64,000 nt of DNA, taken from Sulfitobacter sp. HNIBRBA3233. Lineage in GTDB: Bacteria; Pseudomonadota; Alphaproteobacteria; Rhodobacterales; Rhodobacteraceae. Within the stretch, counting starts at the first letter, position 1. The number at the start of each line of letters is the position of its first letter. Below the pieces are notes generated by a model. That model did no database searches. It was not told the origin of the DNA and worked only from the letters and a program-made list of their open reading frames with translations. The stretch covers positions 62,001-126,000 of the forward strand of contig NZ_JBEFLP010000001.1 of assembly GCF_040149665.1 (NCBI RefSeq), in the 5' to 3' direction. Position numbers and translations under genes: made by a program. This document shows positions 54,788 to 63,127 of this stretch, in pieces.

Positions 54788-55465
54788 TCAGGTGCAGATG
54801 TTTTCCAGATCCACACCGTCCCACGGCAGACCGACGTCATAGGCCGGGCTCTGCGGCAGGGGGGCCACCGGCATCGCCTGACGGACCAGCGCGTGCAGCC
54901 TTTGCGTGCGGGCGCCCTGCGGGTTCAGCGCGCGGCAACAGACCAGCTCCTCGACGATGGAGCCTTGCTGTTCATACCCGAAATCGAGGAACCGCCGGTC
55001 TTCCAGCTCGAAGAGGTAGGGATCGTCGCCGGGGTTATGCTCGGACGCGGCGCGCAGCGGGGTATAGCCGGTGACGGCCCGGTTCTGCCACTGCCAGATA
55101 TGCGTCAGCTCGTGGCTCAGCAGCATCGCGGCCACCAGTCCGATCCGGTCGGGATAGTCGGGCAGGTAATCCTCCAGAAACCAGTCGCGGTCGAACAGCA
55201 CGCGGTTCCACAGCGCCATCGCGGCGGGCTTCGAGGTCACGATCTTTTCCTCCTCCACCGGCGGAAAGATCAGCTCGCGGCAGGTGGTGCGTGGGCGCGG
55301 TTTGCGCCGGAATGTCACCGCGCGGGTCGGTGCGCCCTCGACCAGCCGCACCGCGTCGAGGTCCAGCGTATCGCCGTGGATACCGCGTGCGAAGGCCCGC
55401 TCGCTGTCGGTCAGCGGACGGCCACAGGCGGCGAGAAACAGCAGGATCAGAAGGGCAAATCGCAT
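54788..55465 (-). CDS. Lipoprotein with HExxH (DUF4157-like)
   Basis: 225 residues. Lipobox LAAC (Cys14). A HELTHIWQWQ motif (about residues 118-127) gives the HExxH zinc-peptidase signature, and the surrounding EHNPGDDPYLFELED contains a possible third ligand; this looks like a DUF4157-type metallopeptidase core. Probably an envelope lipoprotein; proteolytic activity is inferred from motif only. Transcribed toward the convergent Ldh gene. Confidence 0.75.
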   Translation of the reverse strand: MRFALLILLFLAACGRPLTDSERAFARGIHGDTLDLDAVRLVEGAPTRAVTFRRKPRPRTTCRELIFPPVEEEKIVTSKPAAMALWNRVLFDRDWFLEDYLPDYPDRIGLVAAMLLSHELTHIWQWQNRAVTGYTPLRAASEHNPGDDPYLFELEDRRFLDFGYEQQGSIVEELVCCRALNPQGARTQRLHALVRQAMPVAPLPQSPAYDVGLPWDGVDLENICT

Positions 55466-55506
55466 GGGGCCATTAGGGGGCGATGGCCCTCGCGGTGCAA
55501 GTCAAA

Positions 55507-55908
55507 TCAACGTGCGAAAGTGGCCGTTGCCAGTGCCACGGGCTTGCCCGACGGATCGGCGATCAGCGTGCAGCGGGCAAAGACCATGCTGCGCCCCGCG
55601 CGCGTCACCTCCGCCACCGCACGGATGCTGTCGCCACTGGCCGGACGCAGGAACTGCGTGTCCAGCGTGACCGTCCCCACCGGCACCATTTCCCCCAGGT
55701 GACCGCCGCAGGCCAGCACCATGGCCGTGTCCGCCAGCGCGCTCAGAGCCTGCCCCGACACGATCCCACCCGTGCGGTTGATGGCATCGGTGATGGGTAT
55801 GCGCAGCACCGTCCGATCCGCCCCGATCTCGGTCACCTGCGGACGCAGGGCCAGCACCCAGGGCGCGAAATTCTCGTCTAGGAAGGTTTGGGCGAGGGCA
55901 GGGGTCAT
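55507..55908 (-). CDS. PaaI-family thioesterase
   Basis: 133 residues, a single hot-dog fold. NRTGGIVSGQALSALADTAMVLACG carries the catalytic region, and GTVTLDTQFLRPASGDSIRAVAEV the second half. Hydrolyses acyl-CoA thioesters; acyl specificity unknown. It lies 41 bp upstream of the lipoprotein gene on the same strand. Confidence 0.87.
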   Translation of the reverse strand: MTPALAQTFLDENFAPWVLALRPQVTEIGADRTVLRIPITDAINRTGGIVSGQALSALADTAMVLACGGHLGEMVPVGTVTLDTQFLRPASGDSIRAVAEVTRAGRSMVFARCTLIADPSGKPVALATATFAR

Positions 55909-56048
55909 CGGCAGGCTCCGGTCGGTGTCGTGCCAGCCTCTGGCAATTGCGGCAGCGACGCAAGGGGAAGGCCCGGTTTGATGCAGATCATGTCGCGCGG
56001 TCGCGAAGCGCTCTAGGCTGGGGGTCTGACAAGGAAAGGAAAACGCGG

Positions 56049-56447
56049 ATGAGATACTTTGTGTTCAGTCTGATCGCGCTCGGGGCACTCGCCGGCGCGG
56101 CCCACGCGCAGGGCGCCGGACGGGGCGCCGAAATCTACGCGCAATTCTGTGCGACCTGCCACGGGGTCAGGCACGACGGAAACGGACCGATGGCGCCCGT
56201 GCTGCTGGTGCAGCCTTCGGAGCTCAGTACGCTCGCGGCGCGCAACGGCGGTGTGTTTCCGACCCTGCGGGTGGTGCAGCGCATCGACGGCCGCGATCCG
56301 CTGGTCAGCCACGGCTCCGAGATGCCGGTCTACGGTGACTTCTTCGAGGGCGAGAACACCCCGCTGAAAACCCCCGCCGGCCAGCCGATCCTGACCAGCC
56401 GCGCGATCGTGGATATGGTCGCGTATCTGGAAGCGGTGCAGGAGTAG
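56049..56447 (+). CDS. c-type cytochrome
   Basis: 132 residues from the ATG at 56049. A signal peptide (cleavage after AHAQ) is followed by one haem-binding CATCH (Cys34-Cys37-His38) and a likely axial Met91 in GSEMPVYGDFF. Periplasmic class I cytochrome c with electron-carrier function; redox partners unknown. Its 3' flank (56448 on) becomes AT-rich, marking the edge of the foreign-looking segment. Confidence 0.9.
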   Translation: MRYFVFSLIALGALAGAAHAQGAGRGAEIYAQFCATCHGVRHDGNGPMAPVLLVQPSELSTLAARNGGVFPTLRVVQRIDGRDPLVSHGSEMPVYGDFFEGENTPLKTPAGQPILTSRAIVDMVAYLEAVQE

Positions 56448-56560
56448 GGCTAGGCATCAAGTAAGATCTTTTAAGGAAATTTAAGGAAGTGCTCCGTTTC
56501 GTCCTGCCGTACGGTGCTTCTCTGAAGTATGGTCATGTATATTTTTAAGAAATAAAAATT

Positions 56561-57523
56561 TTATTTTTCGACACGATAACTAAAAGATATCGAATTTTTA
56601 AGCCCTTCAAGTTCGTCAGATTTTGCGAGCTTATGTATCATTCTGTGACACGTAGGGCAGAGAACAAAAAAATCTTCGGGTATATGGTACCGGCGAGTCT
56701 CTCCCTCATCTAGCTGGAAAAGGGCGGTCCGATGGTGGACGTCCAAGGGGAATTCTTCGATCGGGCCTTCAAACCCAAAATGTATTTCTGGATCTAACCC
56801 GCAGGCTTCGCATTTACTCCCGCGCGCGCGCAATACTTCTTTTCTAACTTTATTATTTCTTTCGATTCTTCTGGAAACTATGTACTTGCGTGTCTCATCC
56901 ACTGTCTTCGAAAAATTATCAACATCAAGCTCAGTTGCAGAGCTAATATGTCCTTTGTCGACTAAGGCCTGATATGCGTATAGAATCTTCTCGAGATCGT
57001 CATAAAATTGATGCTTATTGATTTGGCCTGGCAGGTATTTTCGACCGAATACATGTCCAGCTTCGTACCCAGCTGGAAGGGCTTCCTCGGAACCTAATTG
57101 AATGCTGTCGCTGCTGAAGATTTTCGCGAACTCGGGAATTTTATCCGCCATGTTTAGTGCATTGCGCTTCAAAACGGCTTTTCCCCTAGATTCTCCAAAT
57201 TCTCTGTAAACTGCTGTCGTTCCCTGGTTGAGCGATAAATAGATTTCGTTTGTTTGGGCGTTTATTAAATATACGACGTAAAATCCCTTAGTTGCTGAAA
57301 CTGTAACAAGAGGATCAAAGAATGCTAGCCAAGGCACCGCCGCCCAGTTTCCGGCGCCGGGACTTGCTTTGGTCTGAAGGTCAAATGGAAGGAATAGGAG
57401 CCTTTTTTTGGCTTCGAGATTCAAATCTTTCCGAATGAAATTTGCAAAGTCGTTCTCGGAAAACGACTTTCCCCGTTGGTATACATATTCGGTCGCAACG
57501 CGCTCTAGGTATTCAACTAGCAC
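56561..57523 (-). CDS. MrcB_N (DUF3578)-HNH endonuclease, probably horizontally acquired
   Basis: 320 residues from a GTG at 57523, 14 bp past the parE stop. Residues about 5-180 match the DUF3578/MrcB_N domain (ASPGAGNWAAVPWLAFFDP, TKGFYVVYLINAQTNEIYLSLNQG), which in McrB reads modified cytosine. Residues 238-297 form an HNH nuclease: Cys238-x2-Cys241, DVHH at 261-264, Cys289-x2-Cys292 and His297. Local G+C is about 40% against ~65% around it, with unusual codons (TTA, ATA, AAA). Expected role: modification-dependent (type IV) restriction of phage or plasmid DNA. No methylase or McrC partner is adjacent. Confidence 0.88.
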   Translation of the reverse strand: MLVEYLERVATEYVYQRGKSFSENDFANFIRKDLNLEAKKRLLFLPFDLQTKASPGAGNWAAVPWLAFFDPLVTVSATKGFYVVYLINAQTNEIYLSLNQGTTAVYREFGESRGKAVLKRNALNMADKIPEFAKIFSSDSIQLGSEEALPAGYEAGHVFGRKYLPGQINKHQFYDDLEKILYAYQALVDKGHISSATELDVDNFSKTVDETRKYIVSRRIERNNKVRKEVLRARGSKCEACGLDPEIHFGFEGPIEEFPLDVHHRTALFQLDEGETRRYHIPEDFFVLCPTCHRMIHKLAKSDELEGLKNSISFSYRVEK

Positions 57524-57537
57524 TACATTTCACTCTC

Positions 57538-59499
57538 TCAAACATCCAACTCCTCCACGAACCGCGCGTTTTCCTGGATGTATTCGAACCGCAGCTCCGG
57601 CTTCTTGCCCATCAGGCGCTCGACCAGATCGCCGGTCTCTCCGGGGAAGTCCTCGTCCACTGTCACGCGGATCAGCTTGCGGGTGGTGGGGTCCATCGTG
57701 GTTTCCTTCAGATCCTTCGCGTCCATCTCGCCGAGGCCCTTGAAACGCTGCACGTCGATCTTGCCCTTGCCGCCCAGACCCTTTTCCAGCAGATCGTTCT
57801 TGGCCGCGTCATCGGCGACGTAAACGCGCCGGGCGCCCTGCGTCAGACGGTAGAGCGGCGGGCAGGCCAGATAGAGATGCCCCGCGTCGATCAGCGGGCG
57901 CATCTGGGTGAAGAAGAACGTCATCAGCAGCGCCGCGATATGCGCGCCGTCCACATCCGCATCGGTCATGATGATGATCTTGTCATAGCGCAGGTCGTCG
58001 AGGTTGAATTTCGTGCCCATCCCCACGCCCAATGCCTCGCAAAGATCGTTGATCTCGGCGTTGGTATTCAGCTTGCCCGACGCGGCGCCCAGCACGTTGA
58101 GGATCTTGCCCTTCAGCGGCAGCAGCGCCTGGTTCACGCGGTTGCGCGCGCCCTTGCCGGAACCACCCGCCGAATCCCCCTCGACGATGAACAACTCGGT
58201 GCCCGCGCGGTCCTTGGACGTACAGTCGGTCAGCTTGCCGGGCAGGCGCAGCTTCTTGGTGGCCGTCTTGCGCGCGGTTTCCTTCTCCTGACGCCGCCGC
58301 AACCGTTCCTCGGCACGCAGGACGAGGAAATCGAGGATCGCACCGGCGGATTTCGTATCCGCCGCCAGCCAGTTGTCGAAGTGGTCGCGCACGGCGCCCT
58401 CGGTCATCTTCTGGGCGGCTTCCGTGCTCAGACGGTCCTTGGTCTGCCCGACAAAGGCCGGATCGGCGATAAAGCACGACACCAGCGCGCAACCGCCCGA
58501 CATCAGGTCCTCGCGGGTAATCTGCGCGGCTTTCTTGTTGTTGCTGAGCTCGCCGTAGGCCTTGATGCCCTTGAGGATCGCGGCCCAGAAGCCCGCGACA
58601 TGGGTGCCGCCTTCGGGGGTGGGGACCGTGTTGCAGTAGGACTGGATGAACCCGTCGCGCGACGGCGTCCAGTTGATCGCCCATTCCACCTTGCCGGGCT
58701 GGCCGAACTTTTCCTTGAAATCCACCGTCCCGGCAAAGGCCGCATCGGCGTATGTGGTGGCCTTGCCCAGTGTCTCGGTCAGATAGTCGGACAGGCCGCC
58801 GGGGAAGTGGAACGTCGCCTCGCGCGGCGTCTCGCCATCGTCAATGGCGGATTTCCAGCGGATCTCCACGCCCGAGAACAGATAGGCCTTCGACCGGATC
58901 GATTTGAACAGCCGCGCGGGTTTGAACCGGTGGGTGCCGAAAATCTGTTCATCCGCGTGGAACGTGACCGTGGTTCCACGCCGGTTGGGGGCCGCGCCCA
59001 CCTTTTCCACCGGCCCCAGCGGCACCCCGCGCGAGAATCGCTGCTCGTAGAGCTCCTTGTTGCGCGCGACCTGAACGACCATCGAATCCGACAAAGCGTT
59101 GACCACGGAGGCGCCCACGCCGTGCAGGCCCCCCGATGTCTGGTAGGCCTTCCCCGAGAATTTGCCCCCCGCGTGCAGCGTACACAGGATCACCTCCAGC
59201 GCGCTCTTGTCGGGGAATTTGGGGTGCGGATCAATCGGGATACCGCGCCCGTTGTCGCGCACCGTCAGGCTGAAATCTTCGTGCAGTTCCACCTCGATAC
59301 GGTTCGCGTGGCCTGCGACGGCCTCGTCCATCGAGTTGTCCAGAACCTCGGCGACGAGGTGGTGCAGCGCCCGCTCGTCGGTGCCGCCGATATACATGCC
59401 GGGGCGTTTGCGGACAGGTTCCAGCCCTTCCAGCACCTCGATGGAAGACGCGTCGTAGTCGGTCGGTTCGCTGTCGTGACCGGAGAGGAGATCGGACAT
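57538..59499 (-). CDS. parE: DNA topoisomerase IV subunit B
   Basis: 653 residues. GHKL ATPase start ([38 protein letters not shown]), transducer and TOPRIM: EGDSAGGSGKGARNR and DADVDGAHIAALL. The shorter length and C terminus favour ParE over GyrB. It relaxes and decatenates with ParC (not in window). The HNH endonuclease gene begins 14 bp beyond its stop, so transcripts may read into it. Confidence 0.95.
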   Translation of the reverse strand: MSDLLSGHDSEPTDYDASSIEVLEGLEPVRKRPGMYIGGTDERALHHLVAEVLDNSMDEAVAGHANRIEVELHEDFSLTVRDNGRGIPIDPHPKFPDKSALEVILCTLHAGGKFSGKAYQTSGGLHGVGASVVNALSDSMVVQVARNKELYEQRFSRGVPLGPVEKVGAAPNRRGTTVTFHADEQIFGTHRFKPARLFKSIRSKAYLFSGVEIRWKSAIDDGETPREATFHFPGGLSDYLTETLGKATTYADAAFAGTVDFKEKFGQPGKVEWAINWTPSRDGFIQSYCNTVPTPEGGTHVAGFWAAILKGIKAYGELSNNKKAAQITREDLMSGGCALVSCFIADPAFVGQTKDRLSTEAAQKMTEGAVRDHFDNWLAADTKSAGAILDFLVLRAEERLRRRQEKETARKTATKKLRLPGKLTDCTSKDRAGTELFIVEGDSAGGSGKGARNRVNQALLPLKGKILNVLGAASGKLNTNAEINDLCEALGVGMGTKFNLDDLRYDKIIIMTDADVDGAHIAALLMTFFFTQMRPLIDAGHLYLACPPLYRLTQGARRVYVADDAAKNDLLEKGLGGKGKIDVQRFKGLGEMDAKDLKETTMDPTTRKLIRVTVDEDFPGETGDLVERLMGKKPELRFEYIQENARFVEELDV

Positions 59500-59575
59500 G
59501 GGTTACGCCTGTTGTTGCTTTTGATTGGCGGCCATTTTTACAGGCGTGGGCCGCAGGGGCAATCGCCGCCTGCGG

Positions 59576-59584
59576 TTATCCACA
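59576..59584 (+). promoter_or_regulatory. Perfect DnaA box upstream of parE
   Basis: TTATCCACA, an exact DnaA-box consensus, 77 bp before the parE start codon in the promoter region. A single box has limited meaning, but its place in front of a replication-linked gene is suggestive. Confidence 0.4.
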
Positions 59585-59688
59585 TCTAAAACGCCGATTG
59601 CCGGAGTAATCTTGGATGTTTGCCGGAAACAGGCGGTTTGCACTGCTCGGTTCGGCCCCGGTCGCAGCTCTCAGGGTCGAAGGGCGGG

Positions 59689-60093
59689 TCAGGCGGCGCC
59701 GAGCATGTCGTCTATCTTCCGCGTGCAATTGGCCACCATCTTCACGACCGAAAGCAGATCATTGGGCTTGCAGATATATTCATCCGCCCCCTCGGCGTAG
59801 GCCTGCGAAACATCGTCGGGATGCTCTGACGATGAATACATGAACACCAGCGGCGGCGGGCTGGGAAATTTCTCGCGGGCGGCGCGCAGGACGTGAAAGC
59901 CGTTGTAGCCCGGCATGTTGATGTCCAGAAACAAGGCGTCGAAAGGGACGTCGTCCAACGCCTCGACAGCGGCGAGGGCGTTGTCGACTTCGCTGAGGGA
60001 TACGGTGCTGTCCGCAAGTTTGCCGAAGGCCCGTTTCAGGATCATGCGGTCGACCATGCTGTCGTCTATAATCAGGATGCGCTTTTCAGCCAT
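59689..60093 (-). CDS. Single-domain response regulator
   Basis: 134 residues, a receiver domain only. Phospho-acceptor Asp57 in FLDINMPG, acidic pair IIDDS at the start, Ser/Thr in YSSSEHPDD and Lys in ICKPNDLL. No output domain, as in CheY/Rcp1-type relays. It starts 8 bp inside the 3' end of the histidine kinase gene, so the two are coupled and probably cognate. Confidence 0.92.
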   Translation of the reverse strand: MAEKRILIIDDSMVDRMILKRAFGKLADSTVSLSEVDNALAAVEALDDVPFDALFLDINMPGYNGFHVLRAAREKFPSPPPLVFMYSSSEHPDDVSQAYAEGADEYICKPNDLLSVVKMVANCTRKIDDMLGAA

Positions 60094-61219
60094 GACGGGC
60101 CTCTGCTTTCTGTTGGAGGTGCGTTTGGGGAAGAACAATCCGTATCGTGGCACCGCTGCCTGCGCGGGCGTCCCCGGCGATGTCCACGGTGCCGCCGTGG
60201 GCCGCGACAATCCGCGCGACCAGTGCCAGGCCAAGACCCGAGCCGGCGATGTTGCTGCTGTTCGACTGCCGCACGAGCGGCTGAAACACATCCTCCCTAC
60301 GGTCGGCGGGAAAGCCGGGGCCGGTATCGCTGACCTCAATCTCAATCGGACCGTCCTTGCGCAGCCGCGCGCGGACGGAAATCGCCGCACCCGCCGGACC
60401 GCTCCCGTATTTCAGCGCATTGTCGAAGAGGTTGAAAAAGACCGACACCATCTGTTCGCGATTGGCATGGAGCGAAAGCGCGGGCGGCGCCACACGCACG
60501 GCAAGGCTGCCAAGGTCCAGCATGGCCCGCGCTTCCGCGATCAGCTGGTGCAGGGGCACGGACACGCGATCCTCCTCGGGGGCGGTTTCGATCATGTGCA
60601 GGTTTTCCAGCCCGCCAAGCAGGGCCAGAAGGCTGTTGGCAGACTCGTGGATCTGGGTCGCAAAGCCAGAAGCCTCACTGCACGCCGAGATGTTTTCAAC
60701 CGCCTCCACGATCATTTCCGACAGCAGGCAATGCTGGCGGATCGGTCCGCGCAGATCATGGGCGACAAAGCGGCCGAAGCGGCGCAGCGCCAGATTCTCG
60801 CTCTCCAGTTCCAGCTGGCTCTCGCGCAGGGCAACCTGGGCGGATATATCCTCCGAGGCGGCGATGATCATGCCGTCCAGCTCTCCGCCGCTGATCGGGC
60901 TGACCCGCACGGCCCAGTGTTTCGGTGTGCCCGACGCCGTGGGGCATTCGGCCTCGAACTCCACCGTCACGCCGCCGCTGGCGGCCCGGACGGCATTTTG
61001 CAACGTCTCCCGGTACTGTTCGGGCCAGAGCGACCACCACGGCGTGCCCTCCAGTGGCGCGAAATCGTCGATCTCCATGATCGCCTTGCCGTTCTCGCTC
61101 ATGAATTGCAGCGCCCCGTCCGGGTCCAGCAGCTTGATGCACTGGGGCGACTGCCCCAGCATCGCCTTGGCAACATCACCGTCGATCCGTTCTTCGATCA
61201 GGTTTTGAACAGCGGCCAT
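60086..61219 (-). CDS. PAS-sensor histidine kinase
   Basis: 377 residues from the ATG at 61219, with GGAG five bases upstream; the open frame continues far upstream but through the dddL region. A PAS domain (about 20-130) precedes the dimerisation helix with phospho-acceptor His154 in FVAHDLRGPIRQ and an ATPase domain with NLFDNALKYG (N box), DTGPGFP (G1) and GSGLGLALVARIVAAHGG (G2). No membrane segments, so it senses an internal signal. The H box resembles that of phytochrome-like kinases paired with Rcp1-type regulators, matching the next gene. Input unknown. Confidence 0.92.
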   Translation of the reverse strand: MAAVQNLIEERIDGDVAKAMLGQSPQCIKLLDPDGALQFMSENGKAIMEIDDFAPLEGTPWWSLWPEQYRETLQNAVRAASGGVTVEFEAECPTASGTPKHWAVRVSPISGGELDGMIIAASEDISAQVALRESQLELESENLALRRFGRFVAHDLRGPIRQHCLLSEMIVEAVENISACSEASGFATQIHESANSLLALLGGLENLHMIETAPEEDRVSVPLHQLIAEARAMLDLGSLAVRVAPPALSLHANREQMVSVFFNLFDNALKYGSGPAGAAISVRARLRKDGPIEIEVSDTGPGFPADRREDVFQPLVRQSNSSNIAGSGLGLALVARIVAAHGGTVDIAGDARAGSGATIRIVLPQTHLQQKAEARHG

Positions 61220-61397
61220 GCGCACTCCAGTCTTGGCATCCACCAGAACCGGAAATAGGCACCGCCCGGGATTAAGATACCGTGAAAATGCCGCATGAAT
61301 TCTTGAAACCGGCAGAAGAGTATCGTCAACTTTCAACGACCGGATCCAGATTGCGCAGAGCCGGGCGAATTGGCGGCGCGCGCGCTTGCAACGCATC

Positions 61398-61419
61398 TGC
61401 ACGGGCTTTCTTTCGTGCA
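61398..61419. promoter_or_regulatory. Inverted repeat in the dddL/kinase promoter region
   Basis: TGCACG (61398-61403) and CGTGCA (61414-61419) are inverted copies 10 bp apart, with further TTGCA (61386-61390) and TGCAA nearby. It lies 40-62 bp upstream of dddL in the 240-bp gap shared with the divergent kinase. A regulator site is possible. Confidence 0.4.
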
Positions 61420-61459
61420 AATTCGCGATTAGATGACAGCAGCGCAGATGGAGTGAGCC

Positions 61460-62140
61460 ATGACCGAAACGCTTCCCGAAACGGCTGAACGTCTGACAGT
61501 GAACACAGCGCCCAACTGGCGCTACATGCTTCAGGAATACGACGAGCTGTACCGCTACCTCCCCGCAGGCGGCAGTGACAAGATCGCGGGCCACCAGCGT
61601 CGCGTCCGCGAAGCCATCGCGCGTCTGCTCAAACGCAACGCCGACGTGCGCCTGCAGCCGCGTGCGGTCAAACCGGTGACGGCCCATCTGCGCCGCGCGC
61701 TGGACGAGGGGCGCACGGCCAGCCTCGCCCCCGCCGTGCGCGCGCTTGACGCGGTGGCAGAAGATCTCAGCTGGCAATACGGCTACGAAAAGGTGCCAAA
61801 GGGGCTGTCGCAAAACTATGCCTACGCCGAACTCGCGGGAACGCGCGGCCCCGTCGTGGCCGAGGATATCATCCTTGGCGTGGTGCTCTTTGCGCCGGGA
61901 TGTACCTATCCCGCCCATGCCCACAAGGGCATCACCGAAAGCTATGTGATCCTGTCCGGCGCGGTGTCGGAAAATCACGCGGGCGTCTATGTGCCCGGCT
62001 CGATGATCTACAACCCGCCGGAGCATCTGCACCGGATCACCGTGGGCAAGAGTGAACCCGCGCTGCTGGCCTATGCGTGGATGGGCGAGCGTGAGAACCT
62101 GCACGAGCAGAAGATGGTGTTCACCCGCACCCGCAAGTAG
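61460..62140 (+). CDS. dddL: DMSP lyase, DddL type
   Basis: 226 residues with a C-terminal cupin (about 130-215). Cupin motif 1 is complete: Gly147, His153, His155, Glu160 and Gly167 (in YPAHAHKGITESYVILSG). Motif 2 has Gly180, Pro186 and His191. The N-terminal helical half (about 1-110) and size (DddL enzymes are ~230 residues) set it apart from DddQ/DddW. DMSP lyases cleave dimethylsulfoniopropionate to dimethyl sulfide and acrylate. Acrylate can pass to propionyl-CoA and so to the pcc/mutB genes in this window. Cytoplasmic; no signal. Confidence 0.85.
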   Translation: MTETLPETAERLTVNTAPNWRYMLQEYDELYRYLPAGGSDKIAGHQRRVREAIARLLKRNADVRLQPRAVKPVTAHLRRALDEGRTASLAPAVRALDAVAEDLSWQYGYEKVPKGLSQNYAYAELAGTRGPVVAEDIILGVVLFAPGCTYPAHAHKGITESYVILSGAVSENHAGVYVPGSMIYNPPEHLHRITVGKSEPALLAYAWMGERENLHEQKMVFTRTRK

Positions 62141-62143
62141 GCG

Positions 62144-63049
62144 TCAGACCGGCGTGGGCGGCGTCAGGGGTTTGCGCCGCCTGACGCTGATCAGCAGGCC
62201 CAGCGTCAGGATGCCCAGTGCCGCGATGCCGATGGGGCCGATCCCTTCGCCAAGGATCAGTGCGCCCAGCACCGCCCCCATTCCCGGCACGGCCGCAAGG
62301 ATGGACGAGGTATTGGCATTCCCGATCCGCCGCGACGCATGCGCGATCAGCAACAGCCCCGCAAGGTTGGGCACGAACCCCTGATAGATGGCCTGCAACA
62401 GCAACGGCCCCGTCGGCGCATCGGCCAGCCCAGACGGCAGGAACAGCGCCCAGACCGGCAGATAGATCACCGCGTTGATGATCGTCCCGCAAAAGATGAT
62501 CTGCATCGCGCCCAGTTGCCAGCGCTCCGACAGGATCACGTAGACGGAAAAGAACAGCGCCCCCACCATGAACAGCGCATCACCCACCCATACTGCATCG
62601 CCGCTGATCTGGGCCGCGTCCCACACCAGCACGACTGCGGAGGCGAGGATCATCACCGCGCCCACCGCCTGCCGCAGGCCGGGCCGGTTCCCGAAGACGG
62701 CAATCCCGATCGCGATGCCGAAGATCGGCAGCATTCCGTTCATGAAAATGCCTCCGTGCGCGGCAGGGGCAAAAAGGAACCCGCCGAAAACGCACAGGAT
62801 ATACAAGGGCCCGAGGATGAAGGACAAAACCGCCATCTGCCCGAGGCCCATCCCCCGCCACGGTTTGTAATAGAGGCACAAGGGCAGCGCCACGACCGCC
62901 GCCAGCCCGTAGCGCAGCGCGGCAAGGTCATAGATGGTCAGCCCCGAATTCTCCGCGATCCGGCTCACCACCAGCCAGAACGACCAGACGAAGACGATGA
63001 TCCAGGCGGCGGCGTAGCCCGTGAACTGCGATGTGGGGGTGCTGGTCAT
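62144..63049 (-). CDS. DMT-superfamily (EamA) transporter
   Basis: 301 residues, ten membrane helices in two EamA repeats (VFVWSFWLVVSRIAENSG at the start, RIGNANTSSILAAVPGMGAVLGALILGE in the second). Convergent with dddL, with only 3 bp between the stop codons. Convergence argues against co-regulation with dddL, though DMSP-related transport cannot be excluded. Substrate unknown. Confidence 0.87.
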   Translation of the reverse strand: MTSTPTSQFTGYAAAWIIVFVWSFWLVVSRIAENSGLTIYDLAALRYGLAAVVALPLCLYYKPWRGMGLGQMAVLSFILGPLYILCVFGGFLFAPAAHGGIFMNGMLPIFGIAIGIAVFGNRPGLRQAVGAVMILASAVVLVWDAAQISGDAVWVGDALFMVGALFFSVYVILSERWQLGAMQIIFCGTIINAVIYLPVWALFLPSGLADAPTGPLLLQAIYQGFVPNLAGLLLIAHASRRIGNANTSSILAAVPGMGAVLGALILGEGIGPIGIAALGILTLGLLISVRRRKPLTPPTPV

Positions 63050-63127
63050 CTGGACGGGTGCTCGCTTTTGCTTCGTGCTCAGCTTTAGGGGGCTGGCAGG
63101 CGAAGGACAAGCACCACCGCCCGCAGG

